DNA from: Enterovirga rhinocerotis
GTDB taxonomy: Bacteria > Pseudomonadota > Alphaproteobacteria > Rhizobiales > Beijerinckiaceae
DNA length: 64,000 nt
Direction of reading: 5' to 3'
NCBI RefSeq assembly: GCF_004363955.1
Contig: NZ_SNZR01000013.1
Span: 744,001-808,000 of the forward strand
The notes beneath the pieces were generated by a model. That model had not been told where the DNA came from, ran no database searches, and saw only the letters and a list, made by a program, of their open reading frames with translations. Below are positions 36,468 through 45,400 of the stretch, one piece after another. Each line of letters begins with the position of its first letter. Within the stretch, counting starts at the first letter, position 1. A program made the position numbers and the translations under genes.

Positions 36468-36962
36468 ATGACCGCGCTTCACGATCCGATCGGAGACCCG
36501 CCCGACGAAAAAGAAACGGCCCCGCGCGCCAACGCGGGACCGGATATCGAAAGCAACTTCAAGAACGATCAGATGAATAGCACGCCGATGCTGATTTCGC
36601 CAGCGCTCCCGCAGGCCGTTTCCGGTTTTCAGCGCGTCGCCACCGCCGCTTTCGCGGTCGCGCTCGCCGCGGGCTACGACCCGAGCACGCTGGATGCGTT
36701 CGCCGAACGGTCGATCGATATCGGGGCCGGGGTGAACCCGGCCAAGTACAAGCGCCGGATCGCCTTTGCGTCCGGCGTCCGCGAAGGCGACTGGCGCTTC
36801 GGCGCGCCGCCGCCTGGGCGCTCTCACCGAGAGCGGAGCAAATTCGCCGATCTCATCCTCGAACTGTCCAAAACGATGCTCTCGGAGATGCCCCGGCAGG
36901 ACGTGGAGCGGATCATCTTCGCTGCGCTGGCTGAGGCGAAGACGGAGGCGCGCGATGTCTAG
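36468..36962 (+). CDS. Hypothetical protein upstream of the primase
   Basis: This is a 164-aa soluble protein. The N-terminal 45 residues look disordered and charged; the rest is helical (FQRVATAAFAVALAAGYDPS; LILELSKTMLSEMPRQDVER). No family was recognised. It overlaps the primase-polymerase gene by 8 nt, in another frame, which suggests translational coupling and a replication-accessory role. This is inference from position only. Confidence 0.7.
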   Translation: MTALHDPIGDPPDEKETAPRANAGPDIESNFKNDQMNSTPMLISPALPQAVSGFQRVATAAFAVALAAGYDPSTLDAFAERSIDIGAGVNPAKYKRRIAFASGVREGDWRFGAPPPGRSHRERSKFADLILELSKTMLSEMPRQDVERIIFAALAEAKTEARDV

Positions 36963-39429
36963 CGCCTCGACCACGGAGTGGGCCGAGACGCCCTCGGGCT
37001 TCTCTACCGATCGCACCGTCGAGCATCGGCGGTTCGACTTCGTGCAATACCTCCGCGACCATGCTCGCCGCAGAGACAAGTGCGACGCCAACCCGGCCTA
37101 CAAAGCCGCTCATCTCATCGCTGCAGCGGGGGGGCACGTCTTCCCGTGCGGGCCGAACAAGCGCCCACTGATTCGGGAATGGCCGAAAGAAGCGACCGAC
37201 GATTTCGGTCGAGTCGAGACTTGGTGGAGCCAGTATCCTCAAGCGCTCGTCGGGATCGCTTGCGGCAAGTCCGGGCTGGTCGTGCTCGACGGCGATCGCC
37301 ACAACGGCCCGGACGGAGTTGCGGCACTCACCAGCCTCCTGGGGGGTGATCTCGTCCCGACCGGCGCTCCGATCGTCGAGACGCCGAGCGGAGGCATCCA
37401 TGCGTTTTTCCGGCAACCCGAGGGCGAACCGATCCGCAACTCCGCGAGCCTCTTGGCGCCGGCTGTCGATGTCAGGGCAGATGGCGGCTACGTCGTCGGT
37501 TGCGGCTCGGTGCTCCCGAACGGCCGTGCTTACTGCCCGATGGAGGGCGCGCCGGACCTCGTCGAGGCGTTCGCTAACGACTTGATCCCGGTCCTGCCCA
37601 GTTACATCGCGGAGCGGCTTCGCGCCCCGAAGTCCGACCACGCCGAGCGCCCGGCGCCGCCGCGCGATCCTCGCGGATCGTCGGATGAGCCGCGGCCCTC
37701 ATCCCCGCCCGGCGCCCGCGAGGTGGCCTATGCGCGCCGCGCCTTGGACGGGAACGTCCGCGAGCTTTCCAGCGCTGGGAGGGGCGGCCGGAACCAGGCT
37801 CTCAACGCGATTGCATTTCGCACGGGCAGGATGGTCGCGGCCGGCTGGATCGACCGCAGCACGGTCGAGGCCGCGATTGAGGAGGCTGCCCATGCTTGCG
37901 GGCTCACCCGCGACGATGGCATTCGGCAGGTTCGCAAGACGATCACGTCGGGCATCGAGGCCGGCATCCAGAACCCAGCCGATCCGCTGCGAGACGATGG
38001 GCAGGGGGCCGAGCGCGAGCCGTTGAACTTCCGCGGCACGCGGGATCGGGAGCCGGCCCGTGAGGCTCGCCGGAGCGAGGACGGGACGATCTACGACGGC
38101 GAGACCGGCGAGGTGCTGCATGAGGCGGGGCCGGCGCCTGCCGGCCGGGAATTGCCAGAGCATCTGACGCGCCCGGCCGGGCTGCTGGGCGAGATCGTCG
38201 ACTGGATCACGGCTTCAGCGCGGCAACCGAACCGCGCGCTCTCGCTCGCCGCGGCCGTCACTGTTCTCGGCACCGTGATCGGCCGGCGCGTGGCCGGTCC
38301 AACCGATGCTGGCGTGCACCTCTATGTCGCCATGCTGGCGCCGAGCGCGGGCGGGAAGGATCATCCGATGAAGCGGGCGCAGGCACTCGTCCGCGAGGTG
38401 GGTGAGAGCCTTGTCGGGCCGAGCGGGTTCACGTCCATGGTCGCAATCTCGCGGCATGTGAGCGAGTTTCCGCTGGCCCTGTCCGTCGCCGACGAGCTGG
38501 GCAACACGATCAGCCGCATCGCCGGCCCACGGGCGGGGAATTGGGAGCGCGGGATCACCAAAATCCTGCGCGAGATTTGGGGATCGTCCTTCGAGGTGAT
38601 CGCGGGCGAGCAGCGGGCGGCGGGACGCGACCCCGACATCCGCTGGCCGAGCCTGTCTATTCTCGGCGCGTCGAACCCGAACGAGTTCTTCGACGCCTTG
38701 GGATCGGCCGAGGTGTCGAACGGGTTCCTAAATCGCATCCTGCTTCTGGCGACTTCGAGGAAGTCGCCGAAGGTCGAGCCCGTCGCGGATCGGCACGAGA
38801 TTCCGGACGCGATCCGTTTCGCGCTCGCTCGACTCTTCGCCTCCTGTCGAGGCGACCTCGACGAGGATGTCACCGAGATCATCGGAACGACCGCAATCAA
38901 GCGTTATGCCGGCGACCCCGACCTCCGGGACGCTCACGGCAAGATCAGGATCGGATGGGTGGACGACGGCATCCGAGACGCCTGGCTCGCCCTCGACACG
39001 GAGGCGTCCGACCGCATGGAGGCGGACGGCAACGAGCTATGGGGCCGGGTCGCCGAGATGGCCGTCCGGTTGAGCACGATCCATGCCGTCGGCCGCGCCG
39101 GCCTGAGCGCCAAGGTGACGGCGGAGGATTGGGCCTGGGGGCGCGACCTCGCCCGCTGGTCCGCGGAGACAATGTCCCGAGAGGCCCGATATCGCATTGC
39201 CGACACCTTGCCCCAAGGGAACCTTAAGCTCATCGTACGGCACCTCGCCGAGGCGGGCGGAAGCCTCACGGGAACGGGGCTTGGCAAGAAGCTTGACGGC
39301 CGCCTGCGCCAAGTGGAGCTCAAAGACGCGCTCGCGTCGCTAATCGAGGCAGGCACGATCGAGGTCATCAAGACGCAGAGCCCGAAGGGCGGACCTCCGG
39401 CGGTCACCTACGTCCTTTGCCGGGACTGA
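36955..39429 (+). CDS. Bifunctional DNA primase/polymerase with DUF3987-type ATPase domain
   Basis: This 824-aa replication protein starts with a primase-polymerase (archaeo-eukaryotic primase-like) domain: GLVVLDGDRH supplies the catalytic acidic pair (Asp 112 and 114), GGIHAF the His (149), and VDVRADGGYVVG a later Asp. The C-terminal half is a DUF3987-like helicase-type ATPase with a P-loop-like LAPSAGGKDHP (about 461-471). Such Pri-Rep proteins prime and unwind at the element's own origin in P4-like and PICI satellites. The ATG at 36955 overlaps the previous gene. A terminator follows at 39454, then the iteron region, which is probably its target. Confidence 0.9.
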   Translation: MSSASTTEWAETPSGFSTDRTVEHRRFDFVQYLRDHARRRDKCDANPAYKAAHLIAAAGGHVFPCGPNKRPLIREWPKEATDDFGRVETWWSQYPQALVGIACGKSGLVVLDGDRHNGPDGVAALTSLLGGDLVPTGAPIVETPSGGIHAFFRQPEGEPIRNSASLLAPAVDVRADGGYVVGCGSVLPNGRAYCPMEGAPDLVEAFANDLIPVLPSYIAERLRAPKSDHAERPAPPRDPRGSSDEPRPSSPPGAREVAYARRALDGNVRELSSAGRGGRNQALNAIAFRTGRMVAAGWIDRSTVEAAIEEAAHACGLTRDDGIRQVRKTITSGIEAGIQNPADPLRDDGQGAEREPLNFRGTRDREPAREARRSEDGTIYDGETGEVLHEAGPAPAGRELPEHLTRPAGLLGEIVDWITASARQPNRALSLAAAVTVLGTVIGRRVAGPTDAGVHLYVAMLAPSAGGKDHPMKRAQALVREVGESLVGPSGFTSMVAISRHVSEFPLALSVADELGNTISRIAGPRAGNWERGITKILREIWGSSFEVIAGEQRAAGRDPDIRWPSLSILGASNPNEFFDALGSAEVSNGFLNRILLLATSRKSPKVEPVADRHEIPDAIRFALARLFASCRGDLDEDVTEIIGTTAIKRYAGDPDLRDAHGKIRIGWVDDGIRDAWLALDTEASDRMEADGNELWGRVAEMAVRLSTIHAVGRAGLSAKVTAEDWAWGRDLARWSAETMSREARYRIADTLPQGNLKLIVRHLAEAGGSLTGTGLGKKLDGRLRQVELKDALASLIEAGTIEVIKTQSPKGGPPAVTYVLCRD

Positions 39430-39453
39430 CGAATCCGACATCGCCGGCAACAT

Positions 39454-39484
39454 GCGCCTCGGCCCACCGCCGGGGCGCTTTTTT
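39454..39484 (+). terminator. Rho-independent terminator after the primase gene
   Basis: GCGCC-TC-GGC / GCC-GG-GGCGC forms a near-perfect stem with loop CCACC, followed by a run of six T. It closes the replication operon 25 nt past its stop codon. Confidence 0.8.
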
Positions 39485-39605
39485 GGCCTCCCATCGGTCG
39501 CCTTGCCCCCCATCGTGGGCAGGCAAAGAGCTGGCATCCCAGCTACAGCTTTTACGGAAATGGAAGCTCCCGCCCTCACCCCGATCGCTCTCGAAGCAGG
39601 GGGGG

Positions 39606-39878
39606 GGTTAGACCGGGAGGTTAGGGAGGGTTAGGCCGGGTTAGACCGGTCCATCGCTGTATCCGCCAATGACGATCGGGAGTGGTTAGCCCGGTTACAC
39701 CGGTAGCTGGGCCGGTGTCTCATCCTGTCTAACTACAATATCTAAATATATGATATATATATGTATTTTCATAAATAGAGGGTTAGACCGGTTAGAGCGG
39801 AGGCATTTCCGGAAAAGAGAACAGAAGGGGATCATTGCCCCTCTATAAAGATATGCTTCCGTGATAACCGGCCTAACC
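39606..39878. other. Putative replication origin: GGTTAGACCGG iterons and AT-rich core
   Basis: Copies of an 11-bp repeat with consensus GGTTAGACCGG lie at 39606, 39619, 39629, 39639, 39684, 39693, 39781 and 39790 in direct orientation (one to three changes in some copies), plus an inverted copy at 39868-39878. Between the blocks is a very AT-rich segment (about 39728-39778). Repeats arranged around an easily melted core beside a primase-helicase gene are the hallmark of an iteron origin. The stretch from 39880 to 40150 holds no supported gene. Confidence 0.7.
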
Positions 39879-40174
39879 CCTTCGGCGGCCGAGGCACGAG
39901 CGCTCGATACGGACTGGTCGGCCTTGGACAGACCTGCCGGAGGGAGGGAGGCACCCCTAGCTATGGGAAGGCTAGGGCCGTTTCAGAGTCTCGCCGCACC
40001 TCGCCGATTTGATCGGCCCACGTCACCGGCAAGCGTTTCAAATTAACAGTTCAGCAATAAAAAAATCGCTCTCCCCTCTGTGATCCCTCTCTTCGGTCAC
40101 GGCGCGATCCGTGTTTATATCGCTTTGGTCGCGCAGATACTCGCTACGACATTATGTCGTGCCAGGGGATTGCA

Positions 40175-40375
40175 ATGCTCTCATCAAATACCTTTCGCAT
40201 CATCCCTGATCGTGCGGCCTATCCTTTGAACGAAGCCTCTGTCTTGCTTTCGATCAGCCGCGCCAACTTGTACCGGCTCGCGAAGGACGGCCGCATCAGG
40301 TTCGTGAAGATCGGCCATCGGACGGTCGTTCCGGCAAGCGAGATCGACCGCCTTGCGCAGGGCCGCGCCGCGTGA
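40175..40375 (+). CDS. Second AlpA/excisionase-like HTH protein
   Basis: This is a 66-aa DNA-binding protein with the HTH_17 pattern AAYPLNEASVLLSISRANLY followed by RLAKDGRIRFVKIGHRTVVP. ATG 40175 was chosen over ATG 40154 because AGGGG lies 6 nt upstream of it. It resembles the protein from 36226 in fold but not closely in sequence, so the element has two small regulators on either side of the origin. It may be the excisionase or a control protein for the packaging operon that follows. Confidence 0.8.
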   Translation: MLSSNTFRIIPDRAAYPLNEASVLLSISRANLYRLAKDGRIRFVKIGHRTVVPASEIDRLAQGRAA

Positions 40376-40403
40376 GGCGAGCCCGCCAGCACGAGAAGCC
40401 GCC

Positions 40404-40670
40404 ATGATCACGACCGTCCATCTTGATGCCGCCCCGACCAGCCGGAATGCGCTGCCCGCCGAACTGGCGCGTGCGATGCTGCTCGCCGTGAAGCCGCTCC
40501 CGGAGTGGGCTGCTGAGGAGCGCCGCGAGCCGCCCGATGTCATTCACTGGATCGCGGCGCTCCTGATCCTCGCCGAAAATGCCCGCCTGGACGAGGTCGA
40601 GGCGCGGGGCCTGTTCGACCGCCTTGGCCTGGATCAGGTCGAGGCCGTGCTTGCGAGGACGTTCCAGTGA
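40404..40670 (+). CDS. Hypothetical small helical protein
   Basis: This is an 88-aa acidic, helical protein (PAELARAMLLAVKPLPEWAA; VIHWIAALLILAENARLDEV). No family was recognised and no membrane segment is clear, although WIAALLILAE is hydrophobic. ATG 40404 was chosen as it follows a short gap after the HTH gene; the frame is open upstream. It overlaps the terminase-like gene by 4 nt (GTGA at 40667-40670), so it may be a packaging partner. Confidence 0.65.
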   Translation: MITTVHLDAAPTSRNALPAELARAMLLAVKPLPEWAAEERREPPDVIHWIAALLILAENARLDEVEARGLFDRLGLDQVEAVLARTFQ

Positions 40671-41158
40671 CCGCGACCAAGCACCCCGGCGGGCGCCCCT
40701 CCGGCTACAGCCCCGAGCGCGTCGAGCCGTTCCTCAACCTGATCGCCGAAGCGAAATCGACGGTCGAGGCCGCGAAGGCCATCGGCGTCGAACCGCGGAC
40801 AATCTTCCGGTGGCTGGAAACTCATGACGAGTTCCGACAGCAATACGCGCGAGCAAAGGAGGCAGCCGCAGACCACCTTGTAGAGGAGGTGCTTGCAATC
40901 GTCGATGACGGCCGGAACGATTTCATCGAGGGAAAAGGCGGCCCGATCTTCAACGCGGAGGCTGTTGCCCGCTCTCGTCTTCGTTTTGAGGCGCGCAAGT
41001 GGCTCGCAGGCAAGTTGCGGCCGAAAAAGTACGGCGAAAAACTCGACGTAGATCATGGTGTGCAGCCTGAGAGCTCGCTCGCTGTGTTCATAAAATCGAT
41101 CTCAGGCTCGTCAATCAAACCGGTCGAAAAGGCCGGACGCGAGGAGGAACATTCATGA
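40667..41158 (+). CDS. Terminase small subunit-like protein
   Basis: This is a 163-aa protein matching the TerS pattern: an N-terminal helix-turn-helix (GGRPSGYSPERVEPFLNLIA, then EPRTIFRWLETHDEFR), a helical centre with QQYARAKEAAADHLVEEVLA, and the typical end block RFEARKWLAGKLRPKKYGEK. TerS recognises the pac/cos site and recruits the large terminase. No large terminase gene is in the element. Satellites of the PICI type carry their own TerS to redirect a helper's terminase, and that is the most natural reading here. The start is GTG, set by the overlap with the gene before. Confidence 0.82.
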   Translation: MTATKHPGGRPSGYSPERVEPFLNLIAEAKSTVEAAKAIGVEPRTIFRWLETHDEFRQQYARAKEAAADHLVEEVLAIVDDGRNDFIEGKGGPIFNAEAVARSRLRFEARKWLAGKLRPKKYGEKLDVDHGVQPESSLAVFIKSISGSSIKPVEKAGREEEHS

Positions 41159-41337
41159 CCGTGTCCAGCGAAACGTCGCGCGCCACCCCGAAGCTCACCC
41201 TCGTCGAGGGTGGGCTCGACCAGAATGCCCCGCCAGCCCGGCCGGCTCCCGTCCCTTCGCCGAGGGCTCCCGAGCCACCTCGGCACGTCAAGCGGCCGTT
41301 GGCAGGCCGCCCTGACGATCAACCGCCCGCTGCCTGA
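41155..41337 (+). CDS. Hypothetical Pro-rich small protein
   Basis: This encodes a 60-aa, proline-rich, probably disordered peptide. The only support is the 4-nt overlap with the TerS-like gene (ATGA at 41155-41158) and codon use similar to neighbours. It may be a genuine short linker gene or a spurious frame; no function can be proposed. Confidence 0.45.
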   Translation: MTVSSETSRATPKLTLVEGGLDQNAPPARPAPVPSPRAPEPPRHVKRPLAGRPDDQPPAA

Positions 41338-41364
41338 TCCCACACCTGATCGAGAGAACCCTCA

Positions 41365-42441
41365 ATGTCTTGGCGCCTTCACTCCGACCTCCGCACGAAC
41401 CGCCTGGCCGACTTGTTCGAGCCCGGACACCTGCACTTTCTCGTCGGCTCGCCCGGCGCACCGGCGAGCGAGATCGCGGCCGACCTCGCCGTGGCGCTCG
41501 CTGCCGGTGCGCCCGGCAGCGGCCTTGGTCCGGACAGGTTCGGCAAACGCTCCGCCCTGGCTGGCTTCTTCGGCGTTCCTGCCGGTGCGTCGGTGCCGGT
41601 TGCCGTTGCCGTCGACGGGAGCCGTGCCGACCAGAACGCGCTCGACATCGAGGCCGCGCGCCTCGCCCGCGGCGTGACCACGCCGCTGCCGCTCGTGATG
41701 TCCGCCGCGCGGTTCGACCTCCTTCCGGAGCTCGCGGGCGGGGGCCTGCGCATCGCGGATGCTGCCGGTCTGCTCGGACGCCGGCCGCGCGTCGCCGTCC
41801 TCGATCGCATCCCGCTGGGGGGCGATGTCCGGACCCGCGCGGCCGGCGTGTTGCTCCAGCAGCGCGACATCAACCGCGAGACGGCGATCCTCGTCGTGAC
41901 CGACGAGCCGCCGCCCGGCTTACTCTCGCATGGCTCGACCGTCCTTGAGGTCGATGCGGAGACTCTGACGCTGGCCCGCTCGCCCACGGGCGAGACGTGG
42001 CGGCGCCGGTTCACGACGGTCAGCATCGAGACGGGCCACGGCGAGGCGCTGGCACTGCGCCCTGGCCCGGCGGTAGATTACAAGCCCGAGCCGATCGTGG
42101 AGCCCGTCGAACCTCCTTCTGCGGCCGCCGAGGCGCCGTGGGTGCCTGCCATCCGGATTGCCGTCATTCCGCTCGGTCGACCGCTGACGCCCTCTGAGCG
42201 AGCGTCATGGGAAGGCTATCGGATCGTCGACGCAGAATCCCGTGCCGTGCCGACACGCGAAGATGTCGACACCGAGGGTCTGCACGAGATCACGATCGTT
42301 CCGACCGATCGCGACCCGCGCCGGGAGGAGGCGAGCCGGAAGGCCGGTGCGATCACTGCCACTATCCTCGACCGCGGCCTGGCCGACAGCGTCCGCGTCA
42401 CGATCTCCGACCGGTTCGTCCCTTTCAGCCTCGCCGCGTGA
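41365..42441 (+). CDS. RecA/RepA-like fold protein with degenerate P-loop
   Basis: This is a 358-aa soluble protein. The N-terminal 200 residues are arranged like the AAA_25/RepA ATPase core: LHFLVGSPGAPASEIAADLA occupies the Walker A position but lacks the GKT/S, and AGVLLQQRDINRETAILVVTD resembles later core strands. The C-terminal 100 residues form a separate domain that repeats beta-alpha units (RIAVIPLGRPLTPSERASWE; RKAGAITATILDRGLADSVR). The loss of the P-loop lysine suggests it does not hydrolyse ATP. It precedes the giant protein by 42 nt and may act with it. A small copy of its linker sequence is at 49570. Confidence 0.5.
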   Translation: MSWRLHSDLRTNRLADLFEPGHLHFLVGSPGAPASEIAADLAVALAAGAPGSGLGPDRFGKRSALAGFFGVPAGASVPVAVAVDGSRADQNALDIEAARLARGVTTPLPLVMSAARFDLLPELAGGGLRIADAAGLLGRRPRVAVLDRIPLGGDVRTRAAGVLLQQRDINRETAILVVTDEPPPGLLSHGSTVLEVDAETLTLARSPTGETWRRRFTTVSIETGHGEALALRPGPAVDYKPEPIVEPVEPPSAAAEAPWVPAIRIAVIPLGRPLTPSERASWEGYRIVDAESRAVPTREDVDTEGLHEITIVPTDRDPRREEASRKAGAITATILDRGLADSVRVTISDRFVPFSLAA

Positions 42442-42482
42442 TCGCGGCGAAGGCCCCCTTTCCTCTCATTCGAGTTCATGTC

Positions 42483-45400
42483 ATGTCCGATGGCTTTTCG
42501 GCTTCGCCGCTCGATCAGGTGCTGGCGGAGTCGCAGACGAAGCTCCGTCAGGCATCCACGGCGCCGGTCGGTCCCGCCTTCCAGTCCGACCAGCCCGAGC
42601 CGGCCATGCCCGAGCCCGCGCTGCTCACGGCCTTCGAGAGCACTGCTGATCGATACGGCATCCCGGTCGATGCGCTGCTCGCGATGGCGCAGAAGGACTC
42701 GAACTTCGACCCGCTCGCGCGCTCGCGCGGGATCGGTCCGAAGTCTCGCGGCATCGTCCGGATCAGCGACGACGATCTGACCCGGACCGGCATCAACCCC
42801 TATCAGCCCGAGCAGGCGCTCGGTGTCGCCGCCCAGAAGATCAAGGGCTACCTCGACAAGGGCATGTCGATGGAGGACGCCATCAAGGCGACCGTCGGCG
42901 GACCGAACAAGGAGACCTGGGGGCCGGAGGTCCAGCAGTACTACGACGACGTGATGGGCCGGGCCGGCAAGCTCGCCGACGCGCTCTATCCCGCGCAGCC
43001 CGAGCCGGCTCCCGCGCCTGCGGCCCCGCCCTCGGACGGCACATGGTATGGCGACATCGGGCGCGCCGTCGATCGCGGCGTCGGCTCCGTCATGAACATG
43101 CCGTTCGAGATCGCGTCCGCCATGGGCAGCGAATGGGCGGAGAAGCAGGCGAAGGGCGTCCGCGACTACAACGAGGAGAGCCGCAAGCGCGACAGTGCCG
43201 GGCTCCACGCGTCGCGCGAGGCCTTCGACAAGGTCGGCGGCCGGATCGGCAAGCGCATGAAGGAGGGCGACCTCGCGGGCGCCACCGGCTGGCTCTCGGC
43301 CATCGCCGACAACCCGATGGATGCGATCCGCGACTTCGGCGAATCCGTCGCCGCTATCGGCACCGACCCGCGCCTCCTGACGACCACGATCGCCGAGAGC
43401 GCGCCGAGCATGCTGGCCGTGGGTGCTGGCGGCGGCGTGGGCGCCGTCGCGGCCCGAGCGGCGGGCGGCTCGGCCGGAGCGGGCAGTGCGCTCGGCATCT
43501 TCCTCTCGTCGTCGGGCATGTCCGCTTCCTCGATCGCCGAGACGATCAACGGCGACGTGGACAAGATGAAGGGGTCGGACCTGCGCCGGCTCGCCCCGCA
43601 GGCGAAGACGCTCGAAGAAGCCAAGCGGACCGTCAAGCAGAACGCCTTCCTCACCGTCGAGACGCTCGCGGCCGCAGGACTGGCCGGGTCGATCGACCTC
43701 ATCGGCCGCGGGGCCGAGAAGATGATCGCGGGCGGGCTCCGCGAGACCGGCGGCATTCTCCGCACGGCCGCGAAGGGCGCTGCGACCGAGGCGGCGCAGG
43801 AGACCGGCCAGTCCGCCCTTGAGGCCGCCGCTGGCGCACGAGCGCAGGACAGCTACCAGCCCGAGCAGGATAACTGGTCGGGGGTCCTGCGCGAGACCGC
43901 GGCCGGAGCGGTGGCGGGTGCCGGCATGGGCGCCGGCACGGGCGCCATCTCCGGCGCGCGCGGTCGGAACGATCATTCGAATCCGTTCTCGGCGCTCGAC
44001 CCAGCAGTGCAGGCGGAAGCCGGGGACGGGTACGTGACCGCCGGCACTGTCCCCTCTGCGCCTACTCAAGCCAGCCCCGCGCCCTCCGAACCGGTGATGA
44101 AGCCGATCCCGCCGACTTCTCCCGAGACGGTTGCTCCGGCCTCCGCGCCGGCTGGGCCGCTTGCCCGCGCGCTCGACGTTGGTGCTCCTCAGTTGCGCGA
44201 GGTCGCGAAGCCGGCCGGCAGCGTCGTCGTCGTGACGGATGAGACCGGTCAGCGCGTCGGCCGCATCGTTGGCCAGGACTCTGACGGGATCATGTTCGAA
44301 GACGCCGACGGGGTGGTAGAACTCCTCTCGCCGGACGACATCACGAACGGCATTGTTCAGGTGACGACGCCGGAGGATGCTCCGCGCGTTCCCCAGGCGC
44401 CTGCCGCCCCTATCGTCGCGGAATCCGCAGAACCGGTCCAAGCCCCTGTCGCTGACACGACGGGGCTTGTCGCCATGGGCGGCGGCCTTGCTGGAGCGAT
44501 CACCGACAGCTTCTACGGCGGCTGGTTCGACCTGCTCTCGCGGAAGGAGGGGGCGTCCAGCGCTTTTCGGGCCGAGCGCCTGTATCCGGCGACGCGCAGG
44601 GCATTCGATGCCGGAGAGATCACGTCGCCGGCCGACCTCAAGGCGTTTCTGGATCGCTCGGAGAAGGCGCCGGCTGAGAAAGAGGGCGAGACCCGACCGT
44701 TCGCGCCCGAGACCGGAGCGCTCGGCGTACCGCGGGCGGAGATGCCCCAGGTCGCGAGCGAGCACCATGGCGCGCTCGTCAACCACCTCAATGCGAAGGG
44801 GATCGCGCACGAGACCACGGAGGTCGATGCCGGCGCTCTGAAACCGACGCAGGCCGAATACGAGCCCGCGAAGGTGAAGCGCGCGAAGGCCGAGGGAAAC
44901 GGCGAGCGCTCCGTCATCGTATCGAATGACGGCCACATCGTCGACGGCCATCATCAGGCTGTCGCGGCGGCCGAGGAAGACCGGCCGGTCAGGGCGATCG
45001 TGCTCGACGCCACGGCCGAGGAGGCGCTCGAAGCAGTCAAGGCGTTCCCGAGCGTTAGGACGGCTGGCACCTCCGAAGGCAAGGTGCGGGAAGTCGAAAA
45101 GACGCTGGCCGAGATGTCGGAGCCCGAGCTGCGCGAGCGTCTGAAATACGTCGCCGGTCAGGCCAAGGCGAATGGGGGCTGGGGCAAGCGTTGGATCGAG
45201 GCCCGCCGCGAGGTGGAGCGCGAGATCGGCAGGCGCCAGCGTGGCGCACAGAGCTTCGGCTCGCCTGTAGCGGCGAAGCCAGAGAAGCCGGTCGCCATGA
45301 AGGCAGCTTCGTCGAATGCGGCGCAGGCCGTGGTCGGGAGGTCGTTCGGATCGCCCGAGAAGGCCGAGGCGAGGCTCGCGAAGCTGAACCTCTCTGCCAC

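Noticed and set aside
39606-39800. Possible CRISPR-like array from the repeated GGTTAGACCGG units
   Set aside because: Units are only 11 bp, often overlapping, without regular unique spacers; iterons explain them better.
39861-40046. 61-codon plus-strand frame after the iterons
   Set aside because: No ribosome binding site, begins inside the origin repeats, and has no family-like sequence.
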